The notes: generated from the sequence alone by a model not told the origin. Positions 17,128 through 25,353 are shown, numbered from the stretch's first letter. The stretch: 64,000 nt of DNA from Mycolicibacterium sp. TY81 (GCF_018326285.1 NZ_AP023362.1:5952001-6016000), one strand, 5' to 3'. A program made the numbers and translations.

Positions 17128-17641
17128 CCCCGCCGCGCAATGGGTGATGGACACCAGCACATTCACCCATTTCTGCCGCGCCGGTCACAGCGGTGTCCTT
17201 GAGCGCTTGGCTCCTCAGGGCATCGTGCTGGTGCCGCGCGAGGTCGAAGTGGAGATCGACAAGGCAAGAAACCTCCATCCTGGTGTGCCTTCTGTGGATT
17301 CGGCAGCGTGGGCAGAGCGGATATTCATGAATGACGACGAACAATGGACAGCACTGCACGTCAAAGTGGTGCTTGGGGGCGGCACTGGTGAGCACATGGG
17401 CGAGTGCGCCGTCATCGCCTGTGCCAAACATCGTGGACTGGTTGCAGTTCTCGATGAACGCGCGGCAGTGGAACAAGCGAAACTGCGCCACATACCGTTC
17501 ATCGATACGATGCGGCTGGTCGCGCAAGCTCACACCGAGATCTTCGACCGAGACCAAAACCAGACTATCGCTCTGATCGATGCCCTACTCGCCACAGATA
17601 TGCGCCTGCCCGTGAGATCCGGCGCTGAGCTGTTCAGGTGA
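17117..17641 (+). CDS. PIN-like nuclease domain protein
   Basis: A 174-aa protein with PIN-fold layout. Asp12 is in WVMDTSTFTHFC, acidic residues are in the REVEVEIDKA region (about 42-46), Glu96 is in HMGECAVIACAKHRG and Asp113 in VAVLDERAA. These match the four acidic metal ligands of PIN ribonucleases. It overlaps the XRE/ImmA gene by 11 nt via GTG 17117 (ATG 17147 is too close to the motif). A PIN protein coupled to an XRE regulator is the layout of a type II toxin-antitoxin operon. This particular pairing, with a metallopeptidase domain on the regulator, is less studied. The RNA or DNA target is unknown. Confidence 0.75.
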   Translation: MGTDPAAQWVMDTSTFTHFCRAGHSGVLERLAPQGIVLVPREVEVEIDKARNLHPGVPSVDSAAWAERIFMNDDEQWTALHVKVVLGGGTGEHMGECAVIACAKHRGLVAVLDERAAVEQAKLRHIPFIDTMRLVAQAHTEIFDRDQNQTIALIDALLATDMRLPVRSGAELFR

Positions 17642-17879
17642 CCCGGTTTCACACTGCCGGTCAGGTGTCACTCATGGCTGATCATGGCGCACCGGTCGCC
17701 AGGACTGATCTGCACAGTGCGCCCTCTGTGATCCGATGCTAAGTCGGCAGCGCCTGTCGCCGTTGACCAGGACGCCTGGCATGAACGACGAAATAGCAAG
17801 TCGGACACCAGCCGGATTGTCACACGGGTCCAATCTGGAACAGTTTGCGACAGTCGTGCCTGCGCGACAGAAGCGCGAT

Positions 17880-19319
17880 CTACACACGCCAAACTGGCTG
17901 GACGCGGTTGATGTCGAGGCCGCGGGAGCCGGGGGTGCCGGGTGCGATGACGGCGTGGTCGAGTACTGATTTGATGATGGCTTGTTGGCGGTCGATGTCG
18001 AGGCCGTCCCATTGGCCGCGTAGCGCGTTGCCGGTGCCCACGAGGTCCACTATTGAGCTGGTGTCGGTGGCTTTTGCGATGTCGCGGCGGGTTTGGGTGA
18101 TGCGGTTGGTGATGGGGTCGCGGGCAGCGATCCATTCCCGTGCGGTCACCGCGCCCTCGGCATAGAGTGCGGCGAGCTCGTCGAGGCGGGCCTGGTCGGC
18201 TTCTAGCTGCGCAGCGAGCGCGGCGACATCAGCGTCGACTCTGGCTTTCCCGTTCAGGGCGTCGGCGAGCTGCGGGGAGTCCAGTCGGGTCAGTACCGCG
18301 TCAGTCAACAGTTCTTCGACTGGTTGCGCGACCACGGTGAGTCGGCCGCAGCCGCCGTGGTCGGGGCCTTTGAGGCAGACGTAGCGGCGGACTCGGTTGG
18401 TTGGATTGTTGTGGCGGGCTTGGGAAAACAAGCGGTTCCCGCAGCGTCCGCAGCGCAGCATCCCAGACAGTAGGTAGGTGCGTGGGGCGCGGGTCTTGGT
18501 CACTGAGCGGGCAGTCATCCGGGCGAGGATGCGGTCCCGCTCGGCGGGGGTGATGATCGCCGGCCACGCCGCGGGACCGATCACCTCCCCGTGATGCTCG
18601 CGCAACCCGGCAATCCGTCCTGAGGCCAGGATGTGGCGGACGGTGGTGGTCTGCCACGACGTGGACGCGGGCGGGGCGATCCCGGTGTCGTTGAGCCAAA
18701 TCGTCAACGATCGGATCGATGCCCCGGCCAGGTAGCGGTCCACCATCTCCCGAACGACTTTCGCTTCGTCGGGGCGGAGGGTGATTTTGTCGGGTTCGTA
18801 GCCGAACGGCCGCGCTGGGCCGTGCGGCAATCCTTGTTCGGCGTTCTGCAGCATTTTGCGGCGGATACGCGCGGATTTGCGGCCGGATTCTTTGGCGGCG
18901 AACGCGGCGAAAATCCGGGCCATGAACAACCCGTCATCGTTGCCGAGATCGATGTCGGCGGTCACGGTGGCGACATCGCGCACGCCCGCCACTTCACACA
19001 GGGTGACGAAGTCTTCCAACTCGACCGGGCGACGATGCAGACGGTCGAGGTTGTAGACGATCACCGCATCACGCGCACCGGATTTCAGGTCATCCAACAT
19101 CCGGGCGTACTCGCGACGCGGCTTGCCCGAGTAGGCCGATACATCGTTGTCGACGTACTCATCGCCGACCTGCCAGCCCCGATCAGCGGCGAGCTTGCGG
19201 CAGTCCTCCAACTGACGTGCCACTCCCAGCCCGGTGCCCTCCACATCGGCGGAGATCCGGGCGTAGATCGCCGCCGACCGCACCCCGACGCGTTGACCGG
19301 GAGTTCTCGGTTTCGCCAT
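17880..19319 (-). CDS. Large serine recombinase (integrase)
   Basis: A 479-aa protein. The N-terminal resolvase domain has nucleophile Ser23 in AAIYARISADVEG, then RQLEDCRKLA and YNLDRLHRRP. A recombinase domain follows (GPARPFGYEPD, LNDTGIAPP), then a zinc-ribbon with CGRCGNRL and later cysteines, and a C-terminal coiled coil (about 365-425, AALAAQLEADQARLDEL). This is the phiRv1/phiC31 type that integrates or excises mobile DNA between att sites. It is convergent with the PIN gene, and its start is 26 bp from the first copy of a 77-bp repeat. Neither phage structural genes nor a relaxase are near, so it belongs to a small element or a remnant. Confidence 0.92.
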   Translation of the reverse strand: MAKPRTPGQRVGVRSAAIYARISADVEGTGLGVARQLEDCRKLAADRGWQVGDEYVDNDVSAYSGKPRREYARMLDDLKSGARDAVIVYNLDRLHRRPVELEDFVTLCEVAGVRDVATVTADIDLGNDDGLFMARIFAAFAAKESGRKSARIRRKMLQNAEQGLPHGPARPFGYEPDKITLRPDEAKVVREMVDRYLAGASIRSLTIWLNDTGIAPPASTSWQTTTVRHILASGRIAGLREHHGEVIGPAAWPAIITPAERDRILARMTARSVTKTRAPRTYLLSGMLRCGRCGNRLFSQARHNNPTNRVRRYVCLKGPDHGGCGRLTVVAQPVEELLTDAVLTRLDSPQLADALNGKARVDADVAALAAQLEADQARLDELAALYAEGAVTAREWIAARDPITNRITQTRRDIAKATDTSSIVDLVGTGNALRGQWDGLDIDRQQAIIKSVLDHAVIAPGTPGSRGLDINRVQPVWRV

Positions 19320-19344
19320 GAGGGTAGTTTAGCGACATTTGAGC

Positions 19345-19421
19345 TTCCCAAATCCGCTAGGTCACGTTTCCCAACCCTCGAGCCCACCGCCACAGACCAG
19401 GCCTCAACCAATTTTCGTCAG
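19345..19421. repeat. 77-bp imperfect direct repeat, copy 1
   Basis: Copy 2 is at 20399-20475. The two share a perfect 13-bp block (19345-19357 vs 20399-20411), exactly 36 diverged bases, then a perfect 28-bp block (19394-19421 vs 20448-20475). Both begin a minus-strand frame MVEAWS. They bracket the toxin-antitoxin pair and lie right next to the serine recombinase start, so att-like or cassette-border function is possible. Confidence 0.75.
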
Positions 19422-19560
19422 CGCCACGGACATCCCGATATCGCTACCGGTTCGCCACCGCCCAGGGGAGGTCTGCGCTCAGCGCGAGTTTTATTGCTCG
19501 CGATGATCAAGCCGGGCGGCGACGGCCGTGTCGACGCGATCCAGCACCGTCTCGGCTTCG

Positions 19561-20058
19561 TTACGCAGATGGGCTGGGCCGGACGTCCTTTACGAGGAGC
19601 ATCAGTGTTAGGTCGTCGACAGGAGAAGGCTCAAAACCGTAGCGCAAGTAGAAGCGCCGGGCGGTGTCGTTGTTTGCGTGGACCAGCAGCAGCCGAACCC
19701 CCGTCAGCTCCGCGACCTCAAGTGACTTGAGGATGAAATGTTTGAGAAGTGCTGCAGCGAGACCACGCCCTTGATGGTTCGCGTCGACGGCCAGCCGGCC
19801 GAGCAGGACCGCAGGTAACGGGTCCGGCTGATTGCGAGCAGCGCGTTTCGTCGCCCGGCTGCGCATGAGCACCGCCGTGCTGGAGGCATAGAAGGCCACC
19901 ACCCGTCGCCCGTCCAGCACCACCCAGGTGCGGCTGCCTCCTTCGCGCTGATTGTGCAGAGCCTTCGTCCGCAGCCACTCGTTGAGCACGTCGTTGCCGC
20001 AGTCGAAGTCGTCGACGATGTGATCGGCACCGAAGAGGACGGGCCCCTCGTAGCTCAC
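19561..20058 (-). CDS. GNAT-fold toxin of a DUF1778/GNAT toxin-antitoxin pair
   Basis: A 165-aa N-acetyltransferase of the TacT/AtaT type, which blocks translation by acetylating aminoacyl-tRNA. Visible features are DDFDCGNDVLNEWLRTKALH, then GGSRTWVVLDGRRVVAFY, the acetyl-CoA loop HQGRGLAAALL, and the C-terminal ARRFYLRYGFEPSP. Length is typical. Its ATG overlaps the antitoxin stop by 4 nt. The pair lies between two direct-repeat copies. Confidence 0.88.
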   Translation of the reverse strand: MSYEGPVLFGADHIVDDFDCGNDVLNEWLRTKALHNQREGGSRTWVVLDGRRVVAFYASSTAVLMRSRATKRAARNQPDPLPAVLLGRLAVDANHQGRGLAAALLKHFILKSLEVAELTGVRLLLVHANNDTARRFYLRYGFEPSPVDDLTLMLLVKDVRPSPSA

Positions 20059-20324
20059 CGTTCCAAAATCGACGGATTCGCCAGCAGGCGCGCCAACTCG
20101 GGCTTGGGGCTTGGCGGACGGTCGAGCAGCGCCTGAAGATCGGTCCAGGCGGCGTCATCGAGGACGAACACTCTCCGATCAGCGAGGTCGGCCTCGGCGG
20201 CCTGAACGGCGTGACGCACCACATAGTCGTTGAGCGACTCGCCCGTGACGTCGAGCACACGTCGCACCACCGCATCTTGCGCCGCGGTCACGCGCAGGTG
20301 CCAGCGACCACTCTTCGTCTCCAC
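20055..20324 (-). CDS. DUF1778-type (TacA-like) antitoxin
   Basis: An 89-aa ribbon-helix-helix type antitoxin. The N-terminal DNA-binding part is WHLRVTAAQDAVVRRVLDVT followed by ESLNDYVVRHAVQAAE. The C-terminal half (FVLDDAAWTDLQALLDRPP) wraps the GNAT toxin. GTG 20324 is chosen because TACACT, a -10 box, ends exactly 6 nt before it (leaderless). ATG 20354 would place the promoter inside the gene. It overlaps the toxin gene by 4 nt and is expected to repress the operon through the TGTAC dyad upstream. Confidence 0.85.
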   Translation of the reverse strand: METKSGRWHLRVTAAQDAVVRRVLDVTGESLNDYVVRHAVQAAEADLADRRVFVLDDAAWTDLQALLDRPPSPKPELARLLANPSILER

Positions 20325-20330
20325 ACCAGA

Positions 20331-20354
20331 AGTGTACGCCGAATTGGTGTACAT
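20331..20354 (-). promoter_or_regulatory. Leaderless promoter with TGTAC dyad for the antitoxin gene
   Basis: On the minus strand, -10 TACACT (20336-20331) lies 6 nt before GTG 20324. Two TGTAC/GTACA half sites separated by about 11 bases overlap it, which fits autorepression by the antitoxin. Confidence 0.55.
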
Positions 20355-20398
20355 ACCGTCGGCAAGCGCGGAACGATGCAGTTCGGCGCGCGGCGGCG

Positions 20399-20475
20399 TT
20401 CCCAAATCCGCGGCAGCGCGTTCTCGGCCATCGGACGTCACCATAAGAGACCAGGCCTCAACCAATTTTCGTCAG
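20399..20475. repeat. 77-bp imperfect direct repeat, copy 2
   Basis: Pairs with 19345-19421, with an offset of 1054 bp. It lies upstream of the antitoxin promoter. The sequences right of copy 2 and right of copy 1 are unrelated. Confidence 0.75.
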
Positions 20476-20572
20476 GTCCCCGGGGGCGGCACCTACCGAG
20501 ATAGGGACCCATAGGGACGACTCATGCTAAACGCCGCGCGCCGTATCGGTGGCATCGGGATTCTGATGTCAC

Positions 20573-21274
20573 TCATGGTGCCGCGTGCGCGGACGGCGAT
20601 GTTTGACTGTGCGGCGCGGTGTCGGGGGAGTCGAGCTGGTCTGCGACGGCGACGACCAAGCCGCCGAGCATGAACGCGGTGATCGCCGCGGTCAGCGTCG
20701 GCGTACTCAGCGTGGGGATGAAGCGCCGAATTCCGGTGACGTCGGAACCGGCGCCTCCGTGGTACTTGTGCGTCAGTGCGTGGCCTTTGCCTTTTTGCAG
20801 CAGGTATCGGTTTACCGGGTAGGCGGCGAAGAAGGCGACAGTCAGCGCGATCATCATCCCGATCCAGAAGATCGGGTTGACCAGGCCGGCGTTCATCGCG
20901 CCCGGGATCACGGCCATGACCAGGTTGTCGACGATCTCCATCGTCGCGATCGACAGCGTGTCTGCAGCCAGGACCACGCTGAGCGCCGTGCCGATCGCGA
21001 GACCGGCTTTCAGCAGTGGCAACGTCGACAGGGTGTAGCCGAAGACGAATGCCAGCGCGATGGCCAGTCCGATGGTCGCGAGGTTCGTCAAGCCCAGAGC
21101 CGTGCCGATGATCAGGCCGACGATCTCCCCGATGGCGCAGCCGGTGAGGCAATGCAGGGTCGCGCTGACTGCCATGGCGTTGATGTCGCCGCCGTGGTGC
21201 GCATGATCCAGGTGGGAGCTGTGGTCGTTTCCGCCCTGGTGGTCGGCGGGATGGTGGTGGGAATCGCTGGCCAT
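20573..21274 (-). CDS. DUF4396 membrane protein, predicted copper-induced
   Basis: A 233-aa protein. Residues 1-30 are histidine/aspartate-rich (HHHPADH, DHSSHLDHAHHGGD). About five hydrophobic segments follow, beginning with the DUF4396 signature AMAVSATLHCLTGCAIGEIV, which carries two cysteines that could bind metal. Later text includes NAGLVNPIFWIGMMIA and FFAAYPVNRYLLQKG. The family is a poorly understood integral membrane family often found near copper genes. A perfect TACCC-N5-GGGTA operator lies 52 bp upstream, which makes copper control likely. ATG 21274 is preferred over 21283 because GAGGA is at proper spacing for it. Copper handling is inferred from the operator and His/Cys content. 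Confidence 0.82.
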   Translation of the reverse strand: MASDSHHHPADHQGGNDHSSHLDHAHHGGDINAMAVSATLHCLTGCAIGEIVGLIIGTALGLTNLATIGLAIALAFVFGYTLSTLPLLKAGLAIGTALSVVLAADTLSIATMEIVDNLVMAVIPGAMNAGLVNPIFWIGMMIALTVAFFAAYPVNRYLLQKGKGHALTHKYHGGAGSDVTGIRRFIPTLSTPTLTAAITAFMLGGLVVAVADQLDSPDTAPHSQTSPSAHAAP

Positions 21275-21325
21275 CGTTGTCATTCCTCATCGTCGAAATC
21301 GAGCGGTATCGGAGTCGACTCCACG

Positions 21326-21342
21326 ATACCCCCTGGGGGTAT
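21326..21342 (-). promoter_or_regulatory. CsoR/RicR-type copper operator
   Basis: ATACCCCCTGGGGGTAT: 8-bp perfect arms around a central T. It fits TACCC-N5-GGGTA, the known motif of copper-sensing CsoR and RicR repressors in mycobacteria. It sits in the promoter of the DUF4396 gene. Confidence 0.85.
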
Positions 21343-21464
21343 ATCGCGCTAGGGGTGGGTTGATGGCGACAGGCCGATCGATTGGCAGCAACCCACCGGC
21401 CCGTGAGGCGGCCCACATATCAATCTGATTGACATAGGTGGTCGTGCGGCAGCAGGATGGACGC

Positions 21465-21896
21465 ATGAGCACTTCCGGGGATGAGACCGATTTCCACAAC
21501 GACGTCATCAGGCAGATTCGCGAAACCGGCGTGGTCGATGGCTGGTTCGCCCAGTTCGACATGCTGATCCTGCATACCGTTGGCGCCAAGTCCGGCCAAC
21601 CGCGACAGAACCCGATGGCCTACCAGAAGTCGGACGGCGACGAGATCTACGTCTTCGCCTCCAACAACGGCAAGGACACGAGCTCGGCCTGGTACCACAA
21701 TGCGCTGGCCCATCCCGAGCAGGTCGCGGTCGAGATCGGGCCCGACAAGTACAGGGTTCGGGTACGCGAGCTGCAGGGCGCCGAACGCGACCGCGTCTAC
21801 GCGACGCAGGCCGGCCGCTTCGAGAATTTCGCCGAATATCAGCGCAAAACCACGCGGACGATTCCGGTTCTCGGACTCACTCGCATCGAGCAGTAA
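21465..21896 (+). CDS. F420-dependent nitroreductase/quinone reductase family protein (Ddn-like)
   Basis: A 143-aa split-beta-barrel flavin/deazaflavin protein. LILHTVGAKSGQPRQNPMAY and IYVFASNNGKDTSSAWYHN, then LAHPEQVAVEIG are the conserved blocks of the Ddn/DUF385 family that uses F420H2 to reduce quinones and nitro-drugs such as pretomanid. In the cell these act as quinone reductases against oxidative stress at the membrane. The start at 21465 is favoured by GGATGG upstream and by the family length. It is a single gene, divergent from the copper gene, with no shared operator visible. Confidence 0.88.
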   Translation: MSTSGDETDFHNDVIRQIRETGVVDGWFAQFDMLILHTVGAKSGQPRQNPMAYQKSDGDEIYVFASNNGKDTSSAWYHNALAHPEQVAVEIGPDKYRVRVRELQGAERDRVYATQAGRFENFAEYQRKTTRTIPVLGLTRIEQ

Positions 21897-22069
21897 CGCA
21901 ACGCGCCCTCGGTGCGCGGTTACTGGCTTGAAGTGCAGTAATTCGGCAATATTTACGTGATTGCAGAATCGCTCTCTTGACTCGCGAATTGCATGGTCAT
22001 TACCGGGCAAATGTCAAATCGCAGCAATCGTGGTAACGACGTTCTCTGGTTGTCTACACTTCCGTCCAA

Positions 22070-22843
22070 ATGTGTGAATTTGACATGAGCGCGTGCGATC
22101 CCGTCGATGTGGCGCACCAGTTGGACGCGACCGGCGTCGCTCGGGTAGCAAACGCGGTGCAATGGGATTGGGTGCTTGAATCCCGGGCTGAAATCGACCG
22201 CTGGTTGGCCGAGTACGGCGAGAAAGACCATTTCGTCCTATCGCCGCAGGACGGGCACCTGGAATCGATTCACGCGTTCATGGCCAGCGATTCGGTTCGC
22301 GCATTTCTCGACAATGTCGTCCGCCAGCGGTTCCCGGACCGTGCTCATGAATTGGACGGTACGGCGGTGCGCATCGTTGCCGGGCCACACGCCGACGGCG
22401 ATGCCTGGTGGTTCCACTACGACGCCAGCGTCGTGACGATGGTGGTCCCGTTGTTCATCCCCGAAGCAGAACCGGGCCGGTCCGGAGAGTTGGTGGGCTA
22501 CTTCAACAAGCGGCCGTTCCGCCGTTCGGTGATGGTCAACATCTTCGAGAAGATCGTCCATCAGAGCGCGACGTTCCGGCAGCGGATCCTGGACAGTCTC
22601 GGCCGCAGCCACGGCCCGACCGTTGTCGACATGAATGTCGGTGACGTGTACCTGTTTTGGGGCTATCGGAGTCTGCATGCCAACATGCCGATCGCTTCCG
22701 GCCAACGGCGCGTGACACTGCTCATTCACTACGGCCAGCCGCACGCGCCCAGCGGCGCGCTGGCCGCGGCCAAGCGCCTGCACTGGGCCTTGCGTGGCCG
22801 CACCGACGCCGCGGACCAGCCGGCGGCCGCAGGGGCGTACTGA
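22070..22843 (+). CDS. Possible Fe(II)/2-oxoglutarate oxygenase (phytanoyl-CoA dioxygenase-like)
   Basis: A 257-aa protein of no firm family. A double-stranded beta-helix metal triad can be read: His116 and Asp118 in WWFHYDAS, His203 in YRSLHANMP, and Arg213/214 eleven residues later to hold 2-oxoglutarate. The strand pattern VVTMVVPLF, GELVGYFNKRPF, GDVYLFWGY, RRVTLLIHYG also fits. If correct it hydroxylates a small molecule or lipid in the cytosol. A TACACT -10 box 9 nt before ATG 22070 suggests a short or absent leader. ATG 22085 is an alternative. It is a lone gene, convergent with the secreted-protein operon. Confidence 0.6.
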   Translation: MCEFDMSACDPVDVAHQLDATGVARVANAVQWDWVLESRAEIDRWLAEYGEKDHFVLSPQDGHLESIHAFMASDSVRAFLDNVVRQRFPDRAHELDGTAVRIVAGPHADGDAWWFHYDASVVTMVVPLFIPEAEPGRSGELVGYFNKRPFRRSVMVNIFEKIVHQSATFRQRILDSLGRSHGPTVVDMNVGDVYLFWGYRSLHANMPIASGQRRVTLLIHYGQPHAPSGALAAAKRLHWALRGRTDAADQPAAAGAY

Positions 22844-22871
22844 CCGGCATGGTCCGGGGCGGGTGCCGCGC

Positions 22872-23171
22872 TCAGCGGCAGGTGTTGGCGCTGACCCAGC
22901 GGCCGTTCCAGCCGACGCAGCCCTGAACCGGTGGGGGCGGCGGTGGCGGCGGCATGTCCTCGGGCAGTGGCGCGTAGTAGGCCGGCGGCGGCGCGTACGG
23001 CGCGACAGCGCCGAAGTCGGTGCAGCCGCTGACCGTGATGCGCCGTCCGGCACCGAAGCAGACGTCGGCATTGGCGGTGCCCGCGGGGACGATCGCGATC
23101 AGTCCGGGTACGGCAGCCGCGGCCAATGCGGCGGCGATCAGCCGGCGGCGGGGGCGTGGCGCGGACATCAT
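22872..23171 (-). CDS. Small secreted cysteine- and proline-rich protein
   Basis: A 99-aa protein. The signal peptide (APRPRRRLIAAALAAAAVPG, cleavage near ANA-DV) is followed by DVCFGAGRRITVSGCTDFG, a proline run of eight, and a C-terminal CVGWNGRWVSANTCR. Four cysteines could form two disulfides outside the cell. Similar short exported proteins are common in mycobacteria without known role. Its start overlaps the hemophore-like gene stop by 4 nt, so the two are co-translated. Confidence 0.75.
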   Translation of the reverse strand: MMSAPRPRRRLIAAALAAAAVPGLIAIVPAGTANADVCFGAGRRITVSGCTDFGAVAPYAPPPAYYAPLPEDMPPPPPPPPVQGCVGWNGRWVSANTCR

Positions 23172-23551
23172 TCGCCCAGCAGCGGCCGGTCGGGCTGCGC
23201 CAGGCCGCAGCGCTCACGGAAATCGGTCATGGGCTGACGGATCGCCCGAAGTTCGTTGTGCGCCTGCGGGTTTGCGTCGAAGAAGGTGCGCACCTCATTG
23301 GCGACCTCATCGCGCGGCTTGCCCTGCAGGCTGCCGTAGAAGTCGTTGACGTCCGGGTGCGTGAACAGGTAGGCGGAGGCGGCAGCAGCGACACCCGAAG
23401 CTACCCCGGCCAGATCCGCGGGAGTGCAGTTGGGGGCCGTCGGAGCGGCGATCGCCTGACCCGACATCGGCAGGGCGACGGCCATGACGGCCATGGCGGC
23501 TCCTGCGGCAGCTACGACCGCCCGCTGGGCGACCGATTTGGTGAAGACCAT
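23168..23551 (-). CDS. Hemophore-related secreted heme-binding protein
   Basis: A 127-aa protein with signal peptide (AVVAAAGAAMAVMAVALP, cleavage AIA-AP). The mature start is TAPNCTPADLAGVASGVAA, then SAYLFTHPDVNDFYGSLQG and later RERCGLAQ. This is the four-helix, two-cysteine family of Rv0203-like mycobacterial hemophores that bind heme in the cell envelope. The start at 23551 has GGAAAGG 8 nt upstream. It is operonic with the cysteine-rich gene. A second family member is at 39707-40090. Confidence 0.83.
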   Translation of the reverse strand: MVFTKSVAQRAVVAAAGAAMAVMAVALPMSGQAIAAPTAPNCTPADLAGVASGVAAAASAYLFTHPDVNDFYGSLQGKPRDEVANEVRTFFDANPQAHNELRAIRQPMTDFRERCGLAQPDRPLLGE

Positions 23552-23676
23552 TGCCGTATTCCTTTCCACAGTCCCGGCTTCCGGGTCGATCGACCACCGG
23601 ACACAGCCGGACTGTAGCAGGCGGATTGACCCCGCCGACATTTTCTGCGCGGACGCAGTCCGGAGCTTGCAGGCAG

Positions 23677-25353
23677 TCAGTTCTGCGCACCGGCAGTGGC
23701 GGGAGTGCCGGCCGGGCTCTGCGTGCCTTCCTTGTCGGCGGCCTTCGTGTCGGCAGCGCCCTTGTCGCCGAGTTTGCCGCTCTCGGAACCCTTTTCGCGC
23801 TTCGCCTGCGCTGTCTTCTGGCCCTTGCCGAGCTTGTCGCTCTTGGCCTTTTCGTTCTTGCTCTTCTTCTCCGGCTTGTCCTTGGCATGCGTCGTGTCTT
23901 GGTCCTGCTTCCCGGACGGGTTGTCGGCTGCCTTGTCGTCGGTTCCGCCGGACGGCTGTTGGGTGGTGGTGCCGGGGTCCGTCGGCGTGGTCGCCGATGT
24001 CGCCAGGTTCACGGCCGGGGGCGTGCTGGGCGGCGCTGATTTGTTGGTTGTCGGCGATGTCTGTGCAGCGGCCAGGGGGTTGGTCGCGGCGGCCGGCGCG
24101 AGCCCGCCGCTATCGGTGAACAGCGACACCGCGGAGGCGAACGGGTCCTGGGTGGGTGCCGGGGCCGGCCGCGTACCGGTGATGTCGCCGATCGCGTCGT
24201 GGATGCCCTGGACGGTCGCTTTCGCCAGGTCCGGCAGCAGGGTGAGCATCTTCTGCGGATTCAGCGGCATGACGACCTGGAACGGCGTCGGCGTCCCGTA
24301 GGACGTGCGGTCGTACCCGGTCTCGATGAGCACTTTCAGGGCCGGCTCGATCAGATCGGTGAGGGGACGGGTCACCGCTGAGATACCGAGCCGTTCGCCG
24401 ATGAACCGAATCGGCGCCAGCAGCGGCAGGCTGGCGGTGGGCAGCGTGATATACGTGGTGTCGCCGTACTTCTGGCAGTGCACCGCCTCGGTGCACGCGT
24501 TGTTGTCGGACGCGGTTTGCGCGGCGTTGACCAGCTGGGTGAACTCGTCGACCGTGTACCCGTACGGGTGCGCGGGGTCGGGGTGAGCGGTGTTCGGGAA
24601 CACGTAGGTCGGGTGGATGAACAGCAATCCGGCGATGGCGTTGAAATCCGCCAGCAGGTTGATCGGATACGCCGGGAAATCCGACACCCCGTCGTACTGG
24701 ATGACGATGTCGCTGGTCCGGACGCCGCGGTCGGTCGCGGCTGGGATGCCGACGGTCGCGTCCAGGATCGGGATCTTGAATGCGCCGAAGAATCCGGGCC
24801 GCACGAACAGACCGCCATTGGGCCGCTGCGGATTGGCCGCGTAGACGAAGGTCACCTGGTCGGCGGGCGGGAGGCCTGACGTCTGTGACCCGGTGGCCGG
24901 GTAGTTCTGATTCTTGAAATAGCTGCCGACCGTGCCGCCCTGGGAATAGCCCACGACATAGAAATGGCCGGTCGGGTCGGCGGCGTAATCGGCTTTGAGT
25001 TCGTCGCCGAGGTTGTCGACACCCGTTTGTACCGATTTGTTCCAGGTGTCCGAGTGCAGTTGCTTCAGTCCGAAAATGATGATCGGCCAGAATGACGCCG
25101 GGTAATCGATCAGCGTTTGGCTGCAGGCGGTGGTATCCGCATAATTGCAGCCCGGATTGGTCGGCGTGACAAAGTTGCGCACCTCCGCGACGCCGAAAGC
25201 TGTATCGGGCGTTGGGTTTCCGGTTCCGGGAACGATCAGCGCATGGACGGCCGCATTGCCTATTGCCGCGGCGAATGTCGCTGATACCAGGAGTAGGACT
25301 GAACTGACGATGGCAACTGCTGTCATGGCGATCGTCGAAAATGCACGACGCAT
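23677..25353 (-). CDS. Secreted PE-PPE-domain alpha/beta hydrolase with K/T/A-rich tail
   Basis: A 558-aa protein. Residues 1-30 are a signal peptide/anchor. Residues 35 to about 270 are the PE-PPE serine-hydrolase domain (ALIVPGTGNPTPDTAFG, then FYVVGYSQGGTVGSYF with nucleophile Ser137, and IQYDGVSDFPAYPINLLAD). Then comes a helical region, and from about 400 a disordered tail rich in P, T, K and D ending KLGDKG and AGTPATAGAQN. PE-PPE-domain proteins are esterases or trehalose/mycolate-related acyl hydrolases at the mycobacterial envelope. There is no PE or PPE N-terminal domain. GGGAGG upstream of ATG 25353 supports the start. Confidence 0.88.
   Translation of the reverse strand: MRRAFSTIAMTAVAIVSSVLLLVSATFAAAIGNAAVHALIVPGTGNPTPDTAFGVAEVRNFVTPTNPGCNYADTTACSQTLIDYPASFWPIIIFGLKQLHSDTWNKSVQTGVDNLGDELKADYAADPTGHFYVVGYSQGGTVGSYFKNQNYPATGSQTSGLPPADQVTFVYAANPQRPNGGLFVRPGFFGAFKIPILDATVGIPAATDRGVRTSDIVIQYDGVSDFPAYPINLLADFNAIAGLLFIHPTYVFPNTAHPDPAHPYGYTVDEFTQLVNAAQTASDNNACTEAVHCQKYGDTTYITLPTASLPLLAPIRFIGERLGISAVTRPLTDLIEPALKVLIETGYDRTSYGTPTPFQVVMPLNPQKMLTLLPDLAKATVQGIHDAIGDITGTRPAPAPTQDPFASAVSLFTDSGGLAPAAATNPLAAAQTSPTTNKSAPPSTPPAVNLATSATTPTDPGTTTQQPSGGTDDKAADNPSGKQDQDTTHAKDKPEKKSKNEKAKSDKLGKGQKTAQAKREKGSESGKLGDKGAADTKAADKEGTQSPAGTPATAGAQN

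Noticed and set aside
17642..17879. Possible second attachment site beyond the recombinase 3' end
   Set aside because: I found no copy of the 28-bp or 13-bp repeat blocks in this gap.
19085..19411. MVEAWS-starting frame upstream of the serine recombinase
   Set aside because: It runs into the recombinase gene out of frame. Kept only as evidence that the 77-bp repeats share a coding start.
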